Assembly: GCF_028596025.1 (NCBI RefSeq)
Contig: NZ_CP117167.1
Location: 2,356,001-2,420,000, forward strand
Direction of reading: 5' to 3'
DNA: 64,000 nt
Source: Mucilaginibacter jinjuensis
GTDB lineage: Bacteria > Bacteroidota > Bacteroidia > Sphingobacteriales > Sphingobacteriaceae
Part shown: positions 9,250 through 17,554 of the stretch, piece after piece
How the letters are laid out: each line of letters starts with the position of its first letter
Numbering within the stretch: the stretch's first letter is position 1
Notes under the pieces: model-generated
Told to the model about the DNA's origin: nothing
Databases searched by the model: none
The model's input: only the letters and a program-made list of their open reading frames with translations
Position numbers and translations under genes: made by a program

Positions 9250-10608
9250 ATGATAATGAAAAAAATGAAAAGATATCAAACGGTAATCCTTTTATTAATT
9301 GGTCTTGCCGCTTTCTCCTGCAAAAAACAACTGGATGTCAAATCCTCTTCAGCGCTCGAAGTGCCCGTTACGATCGCTGATTTCCAGTCATTGATGGACA
9401 ATAATAACGTCATGACCCAGATTTGGCCTTTTGCCGGAATTGCAGCCGCGGACGAGGGCTTTGTAAGTACCGCCAACTGGCAGTCTTCAACCCTGACCCC
9501 GCGCAACGCTTACATCTGGGACCGCAATGTTTTCAATGAAAATCCACGGAACGACTGGTCGCTGGCCTATACGGTCATCTTTTATACGAATGTCGTATTG
9601 GAGGGTGTGCAGCAATATGGGCAACATACGGCAGAGTGGAATAATATCCAGGGGCAGGCCTCTTTTTTCCGGGGATACGCTTATTACCAGCTGGCCCAAC
9701 AGTTTTGCAAACCTTATAATGCGCAAAGCGCAGATACAGATCCGGGTCTGGTGCTGCGGAATTCTTCCGATTTGAACGTCAAACCAGTCCGGTCAACCGT
9801 AGCGCAAACCTATGCCCGGATGATCGCCGATCTGTCGGCTGCTGTTCCTTTGTTACCGACAACCGCAGTGGTTAAGACCCGGCCATGTAAATCAGCGGCT
9901 TACGCTGTGCTGGCCAGGATATACCTGTCTATGCGGGACTATCCGAATGCCGGACTTTATGCAGATTCTAGTTTAAAGTTGAATAGCCAGTTACTGGACT
10001 ATAACACAGTCAAAGTGGGCACGAGCCCATCCTTTACACGCTTCAACGCGGAGGTCTTATTACATACGCTGAGCTCGCCTGTAGGGCTGGAGCTGTCACC
10101 TAAATTTGCCGTAGACACGACTTTGTACCGTCTTTATGAAGCAGGTGATCTCCGGAAGGTACTATTCTTCCAGGTACAGGCGGGTACGACCTATTATACT
10201 TTTAAGGGGAGTTACGACGGAACCGTAAATCTGTTTAACGGGCCAGCTACGGATGAGATGTATCTGATCCGCGCAGAATCGTCGGCACGGTCTGGTAAGC
10301 TGGATGCAGCCATGGCGGACCTGAATACCTTGCGGCAAAACAGGTTTACAAAAGCGGCTTACCTGCCGCTCGCTGCGACAGATGCGGTACAAGCACTCTC
10401 TTTAGTTTTAACAGAACGGCGAAAGGAACTCTTACTACGGGGATTGCGGTGGAGTGATTTGCGTCGGTTAAACCAGGAGGCGGCACTGGCAATAACGTTG
10501 AAAAAGGTAGTCAACGGGCAGACGTATACACTGCCGCCAAATGATCCGCGGTATACCTTGCCCTTGCCGCTGGCGGTCATCAGTGATACCGGCATGGCCC
10601 AAAACTAA
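9250..10608 (+). CDS. SusD/RagB-family surface lipoprotein
   Basis: 452 residues. Lipoprotein signal with lipobox LAAFSC (Cys24), followed by a helical SusD fold with TPR-like pairs (FFRGYAYYQLAQQF, YAVLARIYLSMRDY) and the typical C-terminal RRKELLLRGLRWSDLRRLN. It caps the SusC pore and binds the ligand at the cell surface. It starts 6 bp after the SusC stop. At 452 residues it is slightly shorter than many SusD proteins. An M at residue 3 or 6 could be the true start, since the first Mets are clustered. Confidence 0.93.
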   Translation: MIMKKMKRYQTVILLLIGLAAFSCKKQLDVKSSSALEVPVTIADFQSLMDNNNVMTQIWPFAGIAAADEGFVSTANWQSSTLTPRNAYIWDRNVFNENPRNDWSLAYTVIFYTNVVLEGVQQYGQHTAEWNNIQGQASFFRGYAYYQLAQQFCKPYNAQSADTDPGLVLRNSSDLNVKPVRSTVAQTYARMIADLSAAVPLLPTTAVVKTRPCKSAAYAVLARIYLSMRDYPNAGLYADSSLKLNSQLLDYNTVKVGTSPSFTRFNAEVLLHTLSSPVGLELSPKFAVDTTLYRLYEAGDLRKVLFFQVQAGTTYYTFKGSYDGTVNLFNGPATDEMYLIRAESSARSGKLDAAMADLNTLRQNRFTKAAYLPLAATDAVQALSLVLTERRKELLLRGLRWSDLRRLNQEAALAITLKKVVNGQTYTLPPNDPRYTLPLPLAVISDTGMAQN

Positions 10609-10612
10609 AAAA

Positions 10613-10635
10613 GGGCAGGCCGGTAAGGCCTGCCC
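10613..10635 (-). terminator. Intrinsic terminator for the DUF6520/MauE genes
   Basis: A perfect 9-bp stem (GGGCAGGCC / GGCCTGCCC) with a 5-nt loop. On the minus strand it is followed by a run of T (TTTTTTAG), so it terminates transcription coming from the DUF6520 gene. On the plus strand no T-run follows. Confidence 0.8.
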
Positions 10636-10648
10636 CTCAGCAGCATTA

Positions 10649-10939
10649 TTACTGTGGAGTGTGATATTCCTGTCCGCTGGCGGTAGACAGGTTAGGCTGG
10701 TTGGGGTTCGAGCTGCTGCGGTTGGCCTGTATCGCACACAGATCGCCATCTCCGGCACAACCCGGGTCGTCCTGGCTGTAAGAGTACTTGCTCGGATCGT
10801 TAACCTGGGCTGGGGTGCCATTGAAGGTCCAGTAAACCGGGTCTGTTTTGCGGATGGTTTTGGATGCTTTCGTTGTGAAAGCGCCGGCAACGCCCAGCAC
10901 CAGTGCCAGGCCGAAGATGAATGATTTTGACTTGTTCAT
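10649..10939 (-). CDS. DUF6520-family small secreted protein
   Basis: 96 residues. N-terminal signal sequence (SFIFGLALVLGVAGAFTTKA), then a Tyr/Trp/Ser/Asn-rich mature part with two Cys and motif DPVYWTFNGTP, matching the DUF6520 family of small Bacteroidota exported proteins. Function is unknown. The family is often found beside MauE-like and SusC/D-TlpA genes, as here. It is downstream of the MauE-like gene with about 100 bp between, and a terminator follows. Confidence 0.75.
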   Translation of the reverse strand: MNKSKSFIFGLALVLGVAGAFTTKASKTIRKTDPVYWTFNGTPAQVNDPSKYSYSQDDPGCAGDGDLCAIQANRSSSNPNQPNLSTASGQEYHTPQ

Positions 10940-11040
10940 CGTACAGGAATGCTTTTTTACTAAAAAGCAGACGAAAAACTTAGTGAATAATGATGCCTAC
11001 TCTTTTCGCAGGTTTTCGGCTTACCCTGTTGGTCTTTGGT

Positions 11041-11472
11041 TTATCTGTTTGGACAGGTTGCGCTACGCTCTGCGTGGAAGACCGCGATAGCGGCAAGGCT
11101 GGCCAGCAGGAATGCCAGGTTGAAGATCAAATGGGTTTGCCAGGACATGTGGTTCAGGATGCCGCCGCAGGAACAAGGGATTTTACGCCAGAAATGGAGC
11201 AGGCCAAGTGCAATATATACGGAAAATACGATCAGCATCCCGGCAGAAAGAAGCAAGCCCGCCAGCCGCGTGCGGCTAAAAAGCATCAGGGATACGGCCA
11301 GTAACTCGGTCGCTGGCAGCCCATAAACTAAAATGCCAGCCAGTAAATGTGCAAAGGGTTGCCTGTAGAGCTGGGTACGGAAAGCATTAATGTCGCTGAG
11401 CTTGCTGATTGCTGCATAGGTGAACAACGCGATCAGTGCGGCGGGTACAACTAACTTGATAAATGTCTTCAT
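11041..11472 (-). CDS. MauE/DoxX-like membrane protein
   Basis: About 143 residues from the ATG at 11472, chosen over the longer frame to 11565 because MKTFIKLVVPAALIALF is a natural first membrane helix and the extra N-terminus is not protein-like. Four membrane helices are visible. A CSCGG motif lies between helices 3 and 4, as in redox-linked MauE-type proteins that supply reducing power to periplasmic thiol proteins. It could pair with the TlpA-like protein at 5029. Divergent from the LanB gene, with an 82-bp shared promoter region. Confidence 0.7.
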   Translation of the reverse strand: MKTFIKLVVPAALIALFTYAAISKLSDINAFRTQLYRQPFAHLLAGILVYGLPATELLAVSLMLFSRTRLAGLLLSAGMLIVFSVYIALGLLHFWRKIPCSCGGILNHMSWQTHLIFNLAFLLASLAAIAVFHAERSATCPNR

Positions 11473-11554
11473 GGCCTGTGATTTTGTGAAAGCAAAGTAC
11501 GACCCTGGAAAAATCTGAAAATAGTATGAAGTGGGTAGTATACCCTTTTGAACA

Positions 11555-14500
11555 ATGAAAAACATGGATAACGCTGATAAAAACCACTATTATTTTCTTC
11601 CTGAGCTTTTTTTACGTGTACCTAACTATGGTTATAACCGCTACGATCTGATGCGTTTACCTGAAGTATTGAAACAAATTAGTTTTCAAAACGCCATATG
11701 GCTCGCGAGCCCGGTATTCTTTAAAATATTAGCCCGTAAGGACTTTGAATATGGCCGGTTGAACGATAAGGAGAAATTTACAGTCCATAAGTACTATAAT
11801 CGTATTTGTTTCCGGCCGACTCCCTTCGGAAGTTTTTCCTCTTTTTCTTTGCTCAAATGGGGGAATGGGGAGCCCATTGTTTTGGCGGATAATAAGGATG
11901 CAGAGATTTATGTGTTGGCGGATCAACAGATTCTGGCAAGGCTAAATCAGGTGCGTAAACCCAAGGCTGACAAGGATGACCTGATACTTAATCCTTGTCT
12001 TTACCGCATCGAAAGAGAATACAGGTTTATACATGGTGTATTCGCTGACGGAAAAAAGTATCAGTTTGAAATTAAAGCACTTGCTGCGGTAAAATTTCAT
12101 ATTGATTTAGTGGGATTATTCAAGGAAGGTGCTGTCAAACACAGTCATTTATTGTCCTGGATTCAGGTTGAGGGAGCGTGTACGGAAAAAGAAGCGAACG
12201 AATATCTTCATTTTTTGCTGGAAGAACAGTTCCTCATGAGTCGTACGCAGGGAGGGTTGATTTATAGAAATTTTGAGATCGTGCCCCCCTCCAAGTCGTC
12301 CCCAGATTTATTCTGGAAAAGCCGACAGGCAATTGCTGCTCCCGGAACAACTTCTTTACCTATCCTGGCAGCTAAACTTATGTCTTCTTCAGGCTTGGGA
12401 TTGGATGCGGAAAAAATCAATCAGCCTTTTTATGCAGCCCTTGGAAAATCGGCACTTAGCGGAAGCCGGGGCGAAACGGAAAAACTGGAATTGGGACAGG
12501 CCGTTTCTTTGCTTCGCAAGCTTGCCTTTCCGCAGCAGAACGTAGACCTGCGCCGTTTTATTGATGATTTCCGAAAACGTTTTGACAGGCAGAAAGTGCC
12601 CTTGCTTTTGGCGCTCGACCCAGACGCCGGTATATCTTATGGCGGGTTGAGTAAGGGAATTTCAGAACCCGGGATGCTTGAAAATTTAGACTTCTCTACA
12701 AAAAGAAATGGTGATCCGACGGTTGGCTGGAGTTTTGTCCACCGTATGCTTTTCCGCCGCTGGATTGGTGACAAACTTCGTGATCCCTGGTCTCCACTAG
12801 AAATAAATGAAGAAGATCTTAATGACCTTCAAATTAATCCGCCGGACTCTCCTCATTTTCCTCAAACGCTCGCTGTACTTTATCGAAAGACAGCGGAACA
12901 CCTGTTGATCGAACATGCGGCCGGCGTCTCTGCGACTTCATTGATCGGACGTTTTTCTTGCTTTAATCAAGACATTCACCGCTTATGCAGCGAACTGGCT
13001 GCCAAAGAGATCGCAGCAAATCCCGGTGTTGTTTTTGCAGATATTGGCCAGCTGTCTGATATACATGTAGATAATATTAACCGGCGACTTCGAATTTATC
13101 CTTTTGAAATTCCCTTAAACGTCTTTAGTACACTGCCCCCGGAGCAACAGTTAAACCCAGGCGATCTGTTGCTCTCGGTGCAAAAAGGGGAGTTAGTGCT
13201 GGAGTCAGGCCGACTAGGTAGACGGGTTATTCCCCGTCTGGCCACAGCCTTTAACTTCCGGCATAATAATTCCGCTGTCTTTCGTCTGCTATGCGACCTG
13301 CAATTCCAGGGACTCTCCACATCAGTGACGATAGAATTGGATGCGCTGTTCCCCGAACTGGATTTTTATCCGCGTATAACCTATCAAAATACGATACTGT
13401 CTTTGGCTAAATGGAATTTGAGAAAGGAACAATTAAATGAACTAACCGGCTTCACACCGGATGAATTGCCTGCCGGTCTTCAAAAATTCAGGAAGGAATA
13501 CCGGATACCAAGACATGTAACGCTCGGTGAATACGATCAGCAGCTGGTCTTTGACCTGGCCGATGATATGGAAGCTGCTCTTTTTATACAATGTCTCAAA
13601 GGATTGGAAAAAGCGGAGGTTAAAGAATATTTGTTGCCGGACCGTTCGATCAGGAATGGCCACGAAGTATTTGCAGGTCAGATCGTGGCGTTTCTGGCAC
13701 ATGATAATTGTATTTATCATCCGGCAATTCAGGTCACATCGGATATGGCCGAGCCACGCGACTTTATGGTCGGTAGTCAATGGCTTTACCTTAAAATATA
13801 TTGCACGCCAAGGATAGCGAATTCGATTCTTACGGATATTGCTCGCCCTTTTATTTTCGAAAACCGTGCTTTGATTGAGAAATGGTTTTTTATTCGCTAT
13901 GACGAACAGGGTCATCATTTACGATTGCGTTTTTGTGCCGCTGAGGACAATATAGGGGGGCTTTTAGTTGCATTTCGAAAACGGATGAGCATAAGCGGAT
14001 ACGATCATTTAATCCATGATTACCATTTGGATACCTATCGCCGGGAAATTGAACGTTACAGCGCAACCCTCATGCCACTGGTAGAAGATGTTTTTCATGC
14101 AGGCAGTGAATTGGTGATTTGGTTTCTGCGACAAAAGGCACTTAGGGGCCGATGGAGTGAATTTGAGTTCGGACTGGTTACTGCAAACCTCATGATCACA
14201 TGCTGTATTGCTGATCATGAAAGTCGCTTAGAATATATCCGGGAAGCCGCAGGAGCCTTTTTTGTAGAATTTGGCGGTAGTAAAACATTAAAGATTCAAA
14301 TGGATCAAAAATATCGGGAGCTCAAGTCTATGGTTGAGATGGCTATGCGCAATACCATTATGTTGAGGAAATGTAGCCTTTTACGAAAACGTGTAAAGCA
14401 TTTAATAAGTGCGGTAAGCGATATCCGGATAATCAATACACTGGCGGCAGATCTTGTACATATGCAATTGAACCGTACATTCCATTCAGATCAGCGACAA

Positions 14501-14575
14501 CAGGAATATCTGGCTTATTACTGCCTGGAAAAGTATATGATATCGACTTCAGCTCAAGCATCGAAAAGAAATTAG
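11555..14575 (+). CDS. Class I lanthipeptide dehydratase (LanB-type), full length
   Basis: 1006 residues. The N-terminal ~650 residues match the lantibiotic dehydratase domain (YYNRICFRPTPFGSFSSFSL near residue 90). The C-terminal part (about 735-995: WLYLKIYC, FFIRYDEQGHHLRLRF, DTYRREIERYS) is the thiopeptide-type/SpaB C-terminal elimination domain. Both halves of the enzyme are present. It uses glutamyl-tRNA to dehydrate Ser/Thr in a precursor peptide. No LanC cyclase is seen in the window. The next gene, an IS110-family recombinase, starts 3 bp after the stop. The start may be ATG 11555 or 11564. The family call is strong; the substrate peptide is not proven. Confidence 0.9.
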   Translation: MKNMDNADKNHYYFLPELFLRVPNYGYNRYDLMRLPEVLKQISFQNAIWLASPVFFKILARKDFEYGRLNDKEKFTVHKYYNRICFRPTPFGSFSSFSLLKWGNGEPIVLADNKDAEIYVLADQQILARLNQVRKPKADKDDLILNPCLYRIEREYRFIHGVFADGKKYQFEIKALAAVKFHIDLVGLFKEGAVKHSHLLSWIQVEGACTEKEANEYLHFLLEEQFLMSRTQGGLIYRNFEIVPPSKSSPDLFWKSRQAIAAPGTTSLPILAAKLMSSSGLGLDAEKINQPFYAALGKSALSGSRGETEKLELGQAVSLLRKLAFPQQNVDLRRFIDDFRKRFDRQKVPLLLALDPDAGISYGGLSKGISEPGMLENLDFSTKRNGDPTVGWSFVHRMLFRRWIGDKLRDPWSPLEINEEDLNDLQINPPDSPHFPQTLAVLYRKTAEHLLIEHAAGVSATSLIGRFSCFNQDIHRLCSELAAKEIAANPGVVFADIGQLSDIHVDNINRRLRIYPFEIPLNVFSTLPPEQQLNPGDLLLSVQKGELVLESGRLGRRVIPRLATAFNFRHNNSAVFRLLCDLQFQGLSTSVTIELDALFPELDFYPRITYQNTILSLAKWNLRKEQLNELTGFTPDELPAGLQKFRKEYRIPRHVTLGEYDQQLVFDLADDMEAALFIQCLKGLEKAEVKEYLLPDRSIRNGHEVFAGQIVAFLAHDNCIYHPAIQVTSDMAEPRDFMVGSQWLYLKIYCTPRIANSILTDIARPFIFENRALIEKWFFIRYDEQGHHLRLRFCAAEDNIGGLLVAFRKRMSISGYDHLIHDYHLDTYRREIERYSATLMPLVEDVFHAGSELVIWFLRQKALRGRWSEFEFGLVTANLMITCCIADHESRLEYIREAAGAFFVEFGGSKTLKIQMDQKYRELKSMVEMAMRNTIMLRKCSLLRKRVKHLISAVSDIRIINTLAADLVHMQLNRTFHSDQRQQEYLAYYCLEKYMISTSAQASKRN

Positions 14576-14578
14576 CAG

Positions 14579-15658
14579 ATGATCAATACAGAACCTATTA
14601 AACTCAAGAAATATACCTATTTTATTGGGATAGATATATCGCGTAATGAATTGGACTTCGCTGTAATGCAGGACAGCAAGCTCCTATTTCACAAAGAAAT
14701 TCCTAACCAAGTAGCAGATATTAAGCTCATGGTGACGGAATTAAAGGGCTTACCAAAATTTACGATCAGAAAAGCAGCGTTCTGTATGGAACAAACCGGT
14801 ATTTACAGTAACCATCTGAAAATTGCGCTCAAGAGCTGCAAAGCCAATATCATAATAGAAGATGCTCTACATATTCGAAGCTCATTAGGTACAGTAAGAG
14901 GAAAATACGATAAAATTGATGCGATCAGAATTGCTCAATATGGTTATAAAAACCGTGAGCACCTACGTGTCTGGCAACCGCGAAGATTGATTCTTGAACA
15001 ATTAGCCCATTTGTCCACACTCAGAAACAGATTAATCAATGTAAAAACTATCATATCACAACAACTAAATGAAGACACAACTTTCGTCAATAAGAAAATA
15101 CTAAATCAAAGTAGAATGCTATGTAGTAAAAGTACGGGTGCTATTTCTCTTGATGTAACCGGAGTAGACGAATTCATAACTGAATTGGTAAAATCAGACC
15201 CTTATTTAATGCGGATGCATGATATCATTACATCTGTTCCATGCGTCGGTACAGTCACGGCAATACAGATTATCATTACTTCAAACGAACTTAGAGATAT
15301 AAACGACCCTAAGAAGTATGCCTGCTATGCTGGGGTTGTGCCATTCAAGCGAGAATCTGGCGTGATTCAAGGGAAGGCTAAAGTATCTAAGTTAGCTAAT
15401 AAAAGAGTTAAAGCACTGTTACATACCTGTGCCCTTAATGCGATTAGGCACGACCCCGAATTAAAAGCATATTTTGAAAGGAAACATAAAGAAGAGGGCA
15501 AGCCGAAAATGGCTGTGTTAAATGCAGTAAGGAACAAACTTGTGTTAAGAATATTTGCCTGCTTAAATCAGGATAGAGAATATGAGCCAAACTACAAAAA
15601 CAAATATTCGGGTGACACTAATAAGAATGAGTTAAATAACGATATAACGGCAAGTTGA
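14579..15658 (+). CDS. IS110-family DEDD recombinase, copy 1
   Basis: 359 residues. N-terminal RuvC-like DEDD domain with D19 (FIGIDISRN), E71 (MEQTG), D111 and D114 (GKYDKIDAIRIAQ), and C-terminal Tnp domain with SVPCVGTVTA and the conserved Ser in VPFKRESG (S260), the catalytic nucleophile in studied IS110 members. All key residues are present. It starts 3 bp after the LanB stop, so any left end must lie within the end of LanB. An array of four double-hairpin noncoding units begins over its stop codon. Roughly 60% identical by eye to the recombinase at 16425. IS110 enzymes are guided by a bridge RNA/seekRNA. Confidence 0.9.
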   Translation: MINTEPIKLKKYTYFIGIDISRNELDFAVMQDSKLLFHKEIPNQVADIKLMVTELKGLPKFTIRKAAFCMEQTGIYSNHLKIALKSCKANIIIEDALHIRSSLGTVRGKYDKIDAIRIAQYGYKNREHLRVWQPRRLILEQLAHLSTLRNRLINVKTIISQQLNEDTTFVNKKILNQSRMLCSKSTGAISLDVTGVDEFITELVKSDPYLMRMHDIITSVPCVGTVTAIQIIITSNELRDINDPKKYACYAGVVPFKRESGVIQGKAKVSKLANKRVKALLHTCALNAIRHDPELKAYFERKHKEEGKPKMAVLNAVRNKLVLRIFACLNQDREYEPNYKNKYSGDTNKNELNNDITAS

Positions 15659-15803
15659 TTATAGAAACTTAAGATTAAAGACCTGGAAAGACGGATATCA
15701 CTAATTGTTTTCTTAGCTTGATGATATCAGAAGGCAAAGAAACTTATCTGCGACTAAGGGTTTAAATCTACCTCATGATTTACCCTTTACGATTTAATGC
15801 AAT
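15641..15803 (+). ncRNA. Array unit 1: double hairpin, bridge-RNA-like
   Basis: First of four tandem units at about 180-nt spacing. It begins inside the last codons of recombinase copy 1 (GATATAACGGCAAGTTGATTA; the unit 3 start at 16009 matches at 18 of 21 bases). Hairpin A spans about 15644-15712 and is partly degenerate. Hairpin B starts at 15727 (TCAGAAGGCAAAG) and closes near 15791-15797 with a stem CAAAG/CTTTA-type arm. This is the most diverged copy. The RNA nature is inferred from repeated stem-loop architecture, not from expression. Confidence 0.55.
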
Positions 15804-15819
15804 AATATCAGCTAAATTT

Positions 15820-15978
15820 TTTGTGAATGATATACAAAAAGATGGAAAAAAAAAGTTCAGGTTAGAGACTCGGAACGACAGAATTGCTTGCTGTTTTATA
15901 ATCTCAAATGGTAAAAGGTCTTATCAGAAGTCGCAGGTTTACAACCTAATCTTAGATTTAAGCTTTACCATTTGAGAA
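15820..15978 (+). ncRNA. Array unit 2: double hairpin, bridge-RNA-like
   Basis: Hairpin A runs about 15823-15897, with the 3' arm GAATTGCTTGCTGTTTT well conserved and the 5' arm weaker. Hairpin B spans 15903-15976: outer 12-bp stem TCAAATGGTAAA / TTTACCATTTGA, a left single-stranded side with CTTATCAGAAGTCGC, an apical AGGTTTACAACCT hairpin, and a right side with AATCTTAGATTTAAG. Stem, internal loop with two sides, and apical hairpin is the layout of guide loops in IS110 bridge RNAs. A small open frame (15775-15975) overlaps but looks fortuitous. Confidence 0.6.
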
Positions 15979-16008
15979 TATAACAAGCTATACTAATTAC
16001 TCAGAAGG

Positions 16009-16160
16009 ATATAACAGTAAGTGGATTAAAGAACGATAAGGCTAAGACCTAGAAGGACAATAATCGCTTACTGTTTTCCAAAGGCATTCAAATGGTAAAG
16101 GACTTATTCGATGTCACAGGTTAAAGGCCTAATCTTTGTATTAAGTCTTACCATTTGAGT
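16009..16160 (+). ncRNA. Array unit 3: double hairpin, bridge-RNA-like
   Basis: Best-formed copy. Hairpin A (16014-16075) has outer arms AACAGTAAGTGGATTA and TAATCGCTTACTGTT, pairing almost fully, with a small apical AGG/CCT stem. Hairpin B (16088-16158) has arms TCAAATGGTAA / TTACCATTTGA, extended by GACTTA/TAAGTC with a 2-nt bulge. Loop sequences differ from units 2 and 4 while the stems are kept, as expected if stems are structural and loops are guides. Confidence 0.62.
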
Positions 16161-16190
16161 TAATAACGAGCTGTTGTTCCCTAGATAATG

Positions 16191-16346
16191 CTACAGCGGT
16201 AAGTGGATTAATGATGACCGGTTAAGGCATGGAAGAATGATAATTGCTTATTGTTCTAATTAATTATATCAAATGGTAAAGGGCCTTATCAAAAGTCGCA
16301 GGTTAAAGACCCAATCCTTGATTCAAGCTTTATCATTTGATATATT
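16191..16346 (+). ncRNA. Array unit 4: double hairpin, bridge-RNA-like
   Basis: Hairpin A (16195-16255): arms AGCGGTAAGTGGATTA and TAATTGCTTATTGTT, where several changes relative to unit 3 become G-U wobble pairs. Hairpin B (16269-16341): arms TCAAATGGTAAAG and CTTTATCATTTGA, again with one G-U. Retention of pairing through G-U wobbles points to selection at RNA rather than DNA level. A further possible hairpin (GCCCGGCT / AGCCGGTGC, about 16353-16389) follows before recombinase copy 2 and could end the transcript. Confidence 0.62.
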
Positions 16347-16424
16347 CAACAAAGCCCGGCTGCTACGTTTTACATTATTAGCCGGTGCTTTAAATTCATG
16401 AAAATGATTTGAAAGTCACTTGAT

Positions 16425-17450
16425 ATGAACAGACCAAAGAAGTATACTTATTTTATCGGTATAGATGTTTCTAGAAATAAGCTCGATTTTGCGATAATGC
16501 GGGTTGCGGAGCTGCTATTTCACAAAGAAATTAAAAACGAAGTAACCGAAATAAAGGGTTTGGTCTTAGAATTAAAAAAATTACCAAAGTTTGTCATTTC
16601 AAAGGCTGTTTTCGGGCTGGAGCATACGGGTGTATACGGCAATCATTTACTGCTGGTATTAAAGAAACTCAAAGCAAATATCGTTTATGAAAATCCTGTT
16701 CATATTCGAAATTCGTTAGGTAACATCCGTGGTAAGTACGATAAAATTGATGCGATCAGGATAGCCCAATACCTGTATAAAAACAGGGAACAATTTAAAC
16801 TATGGCAGCCCAAACGACCGGTTGTCCAGGAGTTAGCCCACCTGTCGGCGCTTAGGAATAAACTCATCACTTTAGGAAAATCATTAAATACTCCGTTAAA
16901 TGAAGATGCTCTGTTTGTGAATAAAAGGATTATCACCCAGAGTAAGGCATTATGCAGCGACAGTTTCTATGCATTGACTACGGATTTGGAAAAGGTTGAC
17001 AATACTATCGCGGGACTGATAAAAAGCGACGATAATTTAAACAGATTGCACCGGTTGATTACATCCGTACCAAGTGTTGGCACTGTGACCGCAGTGCAAA
17101 TCATCATCACAACGAATGAATTCCAAGATATTAACAATCCTAAAAAGTTTGCGTGCTATGCCGGTGTGGTGCCCTTTAAAAATGATTCCGGGAAAATCGA
17201 GGGTAGAAGCAAACTTTCCAACATAGCAAATAAACGGGTAAAGACATTACTCCATACCTGTGCACTCGGCGCGATGAGATATGTTCCGGACCTCAAAGCA
17301 TACTACGTACAGAAAACTAAAACAGAAGGAAAACCAAAGATGGCCGTGCTCAATGCGATAAGAAACAAGCTTGTACATAGAATTTTTGCCTGTGTTAATG
17401 ATAATAGATTATATCAATCAGACTACCAGCGGGCAAATGAAGGAACATGA
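16425..17450 (+). CDS. IS110-family DEDD recombinase, copy 2
   Basis: 341 residues. Same domain order as copy 1: DEDD residues D14 (FIGIDVSRN), E66 (LEHTG), D106 and D109 (GKYDKIDAIRIAQ), and a C-terminal Tnp domain with SVPSVGTVTA and Ser in VPFKNDSG (S255). It is intact. Subterminal inverted 8-mers lie at 16413-16420 and 17612-17619. A single structured unit follows directly after the stop. Acting alone it would be an ordinary IS1111-like insertion sequence. Whether it shares RNAs with copy 1 is unknown. Confidence 0.9.
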   Translation: MNRPKKYTYFIGIDVSRNKLDFAIMRVAELLFHKEIKNEVTEIKGLVLELKKLPKFVISKAVFGLEHTGVYGNHLLLVLKKLKANIVYENPVHIRNSLGNIRGKYDKIDAIRIAQYLYKNREQFKLWQPKRPVVQELAHLSALRNKLITLGKSLNTPLNEDALFVNKRIITQSKALCSDSFYALTTDLEKVDNTIAGLIKSDDNLNRLHRLITSVPSVGTVTAVQIIITTNEFQDINNPKKFACYAGVVPFKNDSGKIEGRSKLSNIANKRVKTLLHTCALGAMRYVPDLKAYYVQKTKTEGKPKMAVLNAIRNKLVHRIFACVNDNRLYQSDYQRANEGT

Positions 17451-17554
17451 TGGTAGTAATTATATAATTATGTAATCAAAGGAAGCAACATTAGTATTAG
17501 GTTAATTCCGGGTTTACGACCCATACTTTGAAATAATATTTTGTTGCTCCTTTG
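17422..17554 (+). ncRNA. Fifth double-hairpin unit after recombinase copy 2
   Basis: Hairpin A (17422-17457, ACTACCA / TGGTAGT) overlaps the recombinase stop. Hairpin B (17477-17554) has outer arms CAAAGGAAGCAACA / TGTTGCTCCTTTG, two unpaired sides, and an apical GGGTTTACGACCC. The apical hairpin and following bases match unit 2 hairpin B at about 16 of 21 positions (GGTTTAC shared), which links this unit to the array. The position after the recombinase gene fits the IS1111-type seekRNA location. Confidence 0.6.

Noticed and set aside
15775..15975. 66-residue frame inside array unit 2
   Set aside because: Overlaps a structured repeat unit, and the equivalent frame is not kept in other units.
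15641..16346. CRISPR array
   Set aside because: Units of ~180 nt with internal hairpins and variable loops, no short 30-40 nt repeats with unique spacers, and no cas genes.
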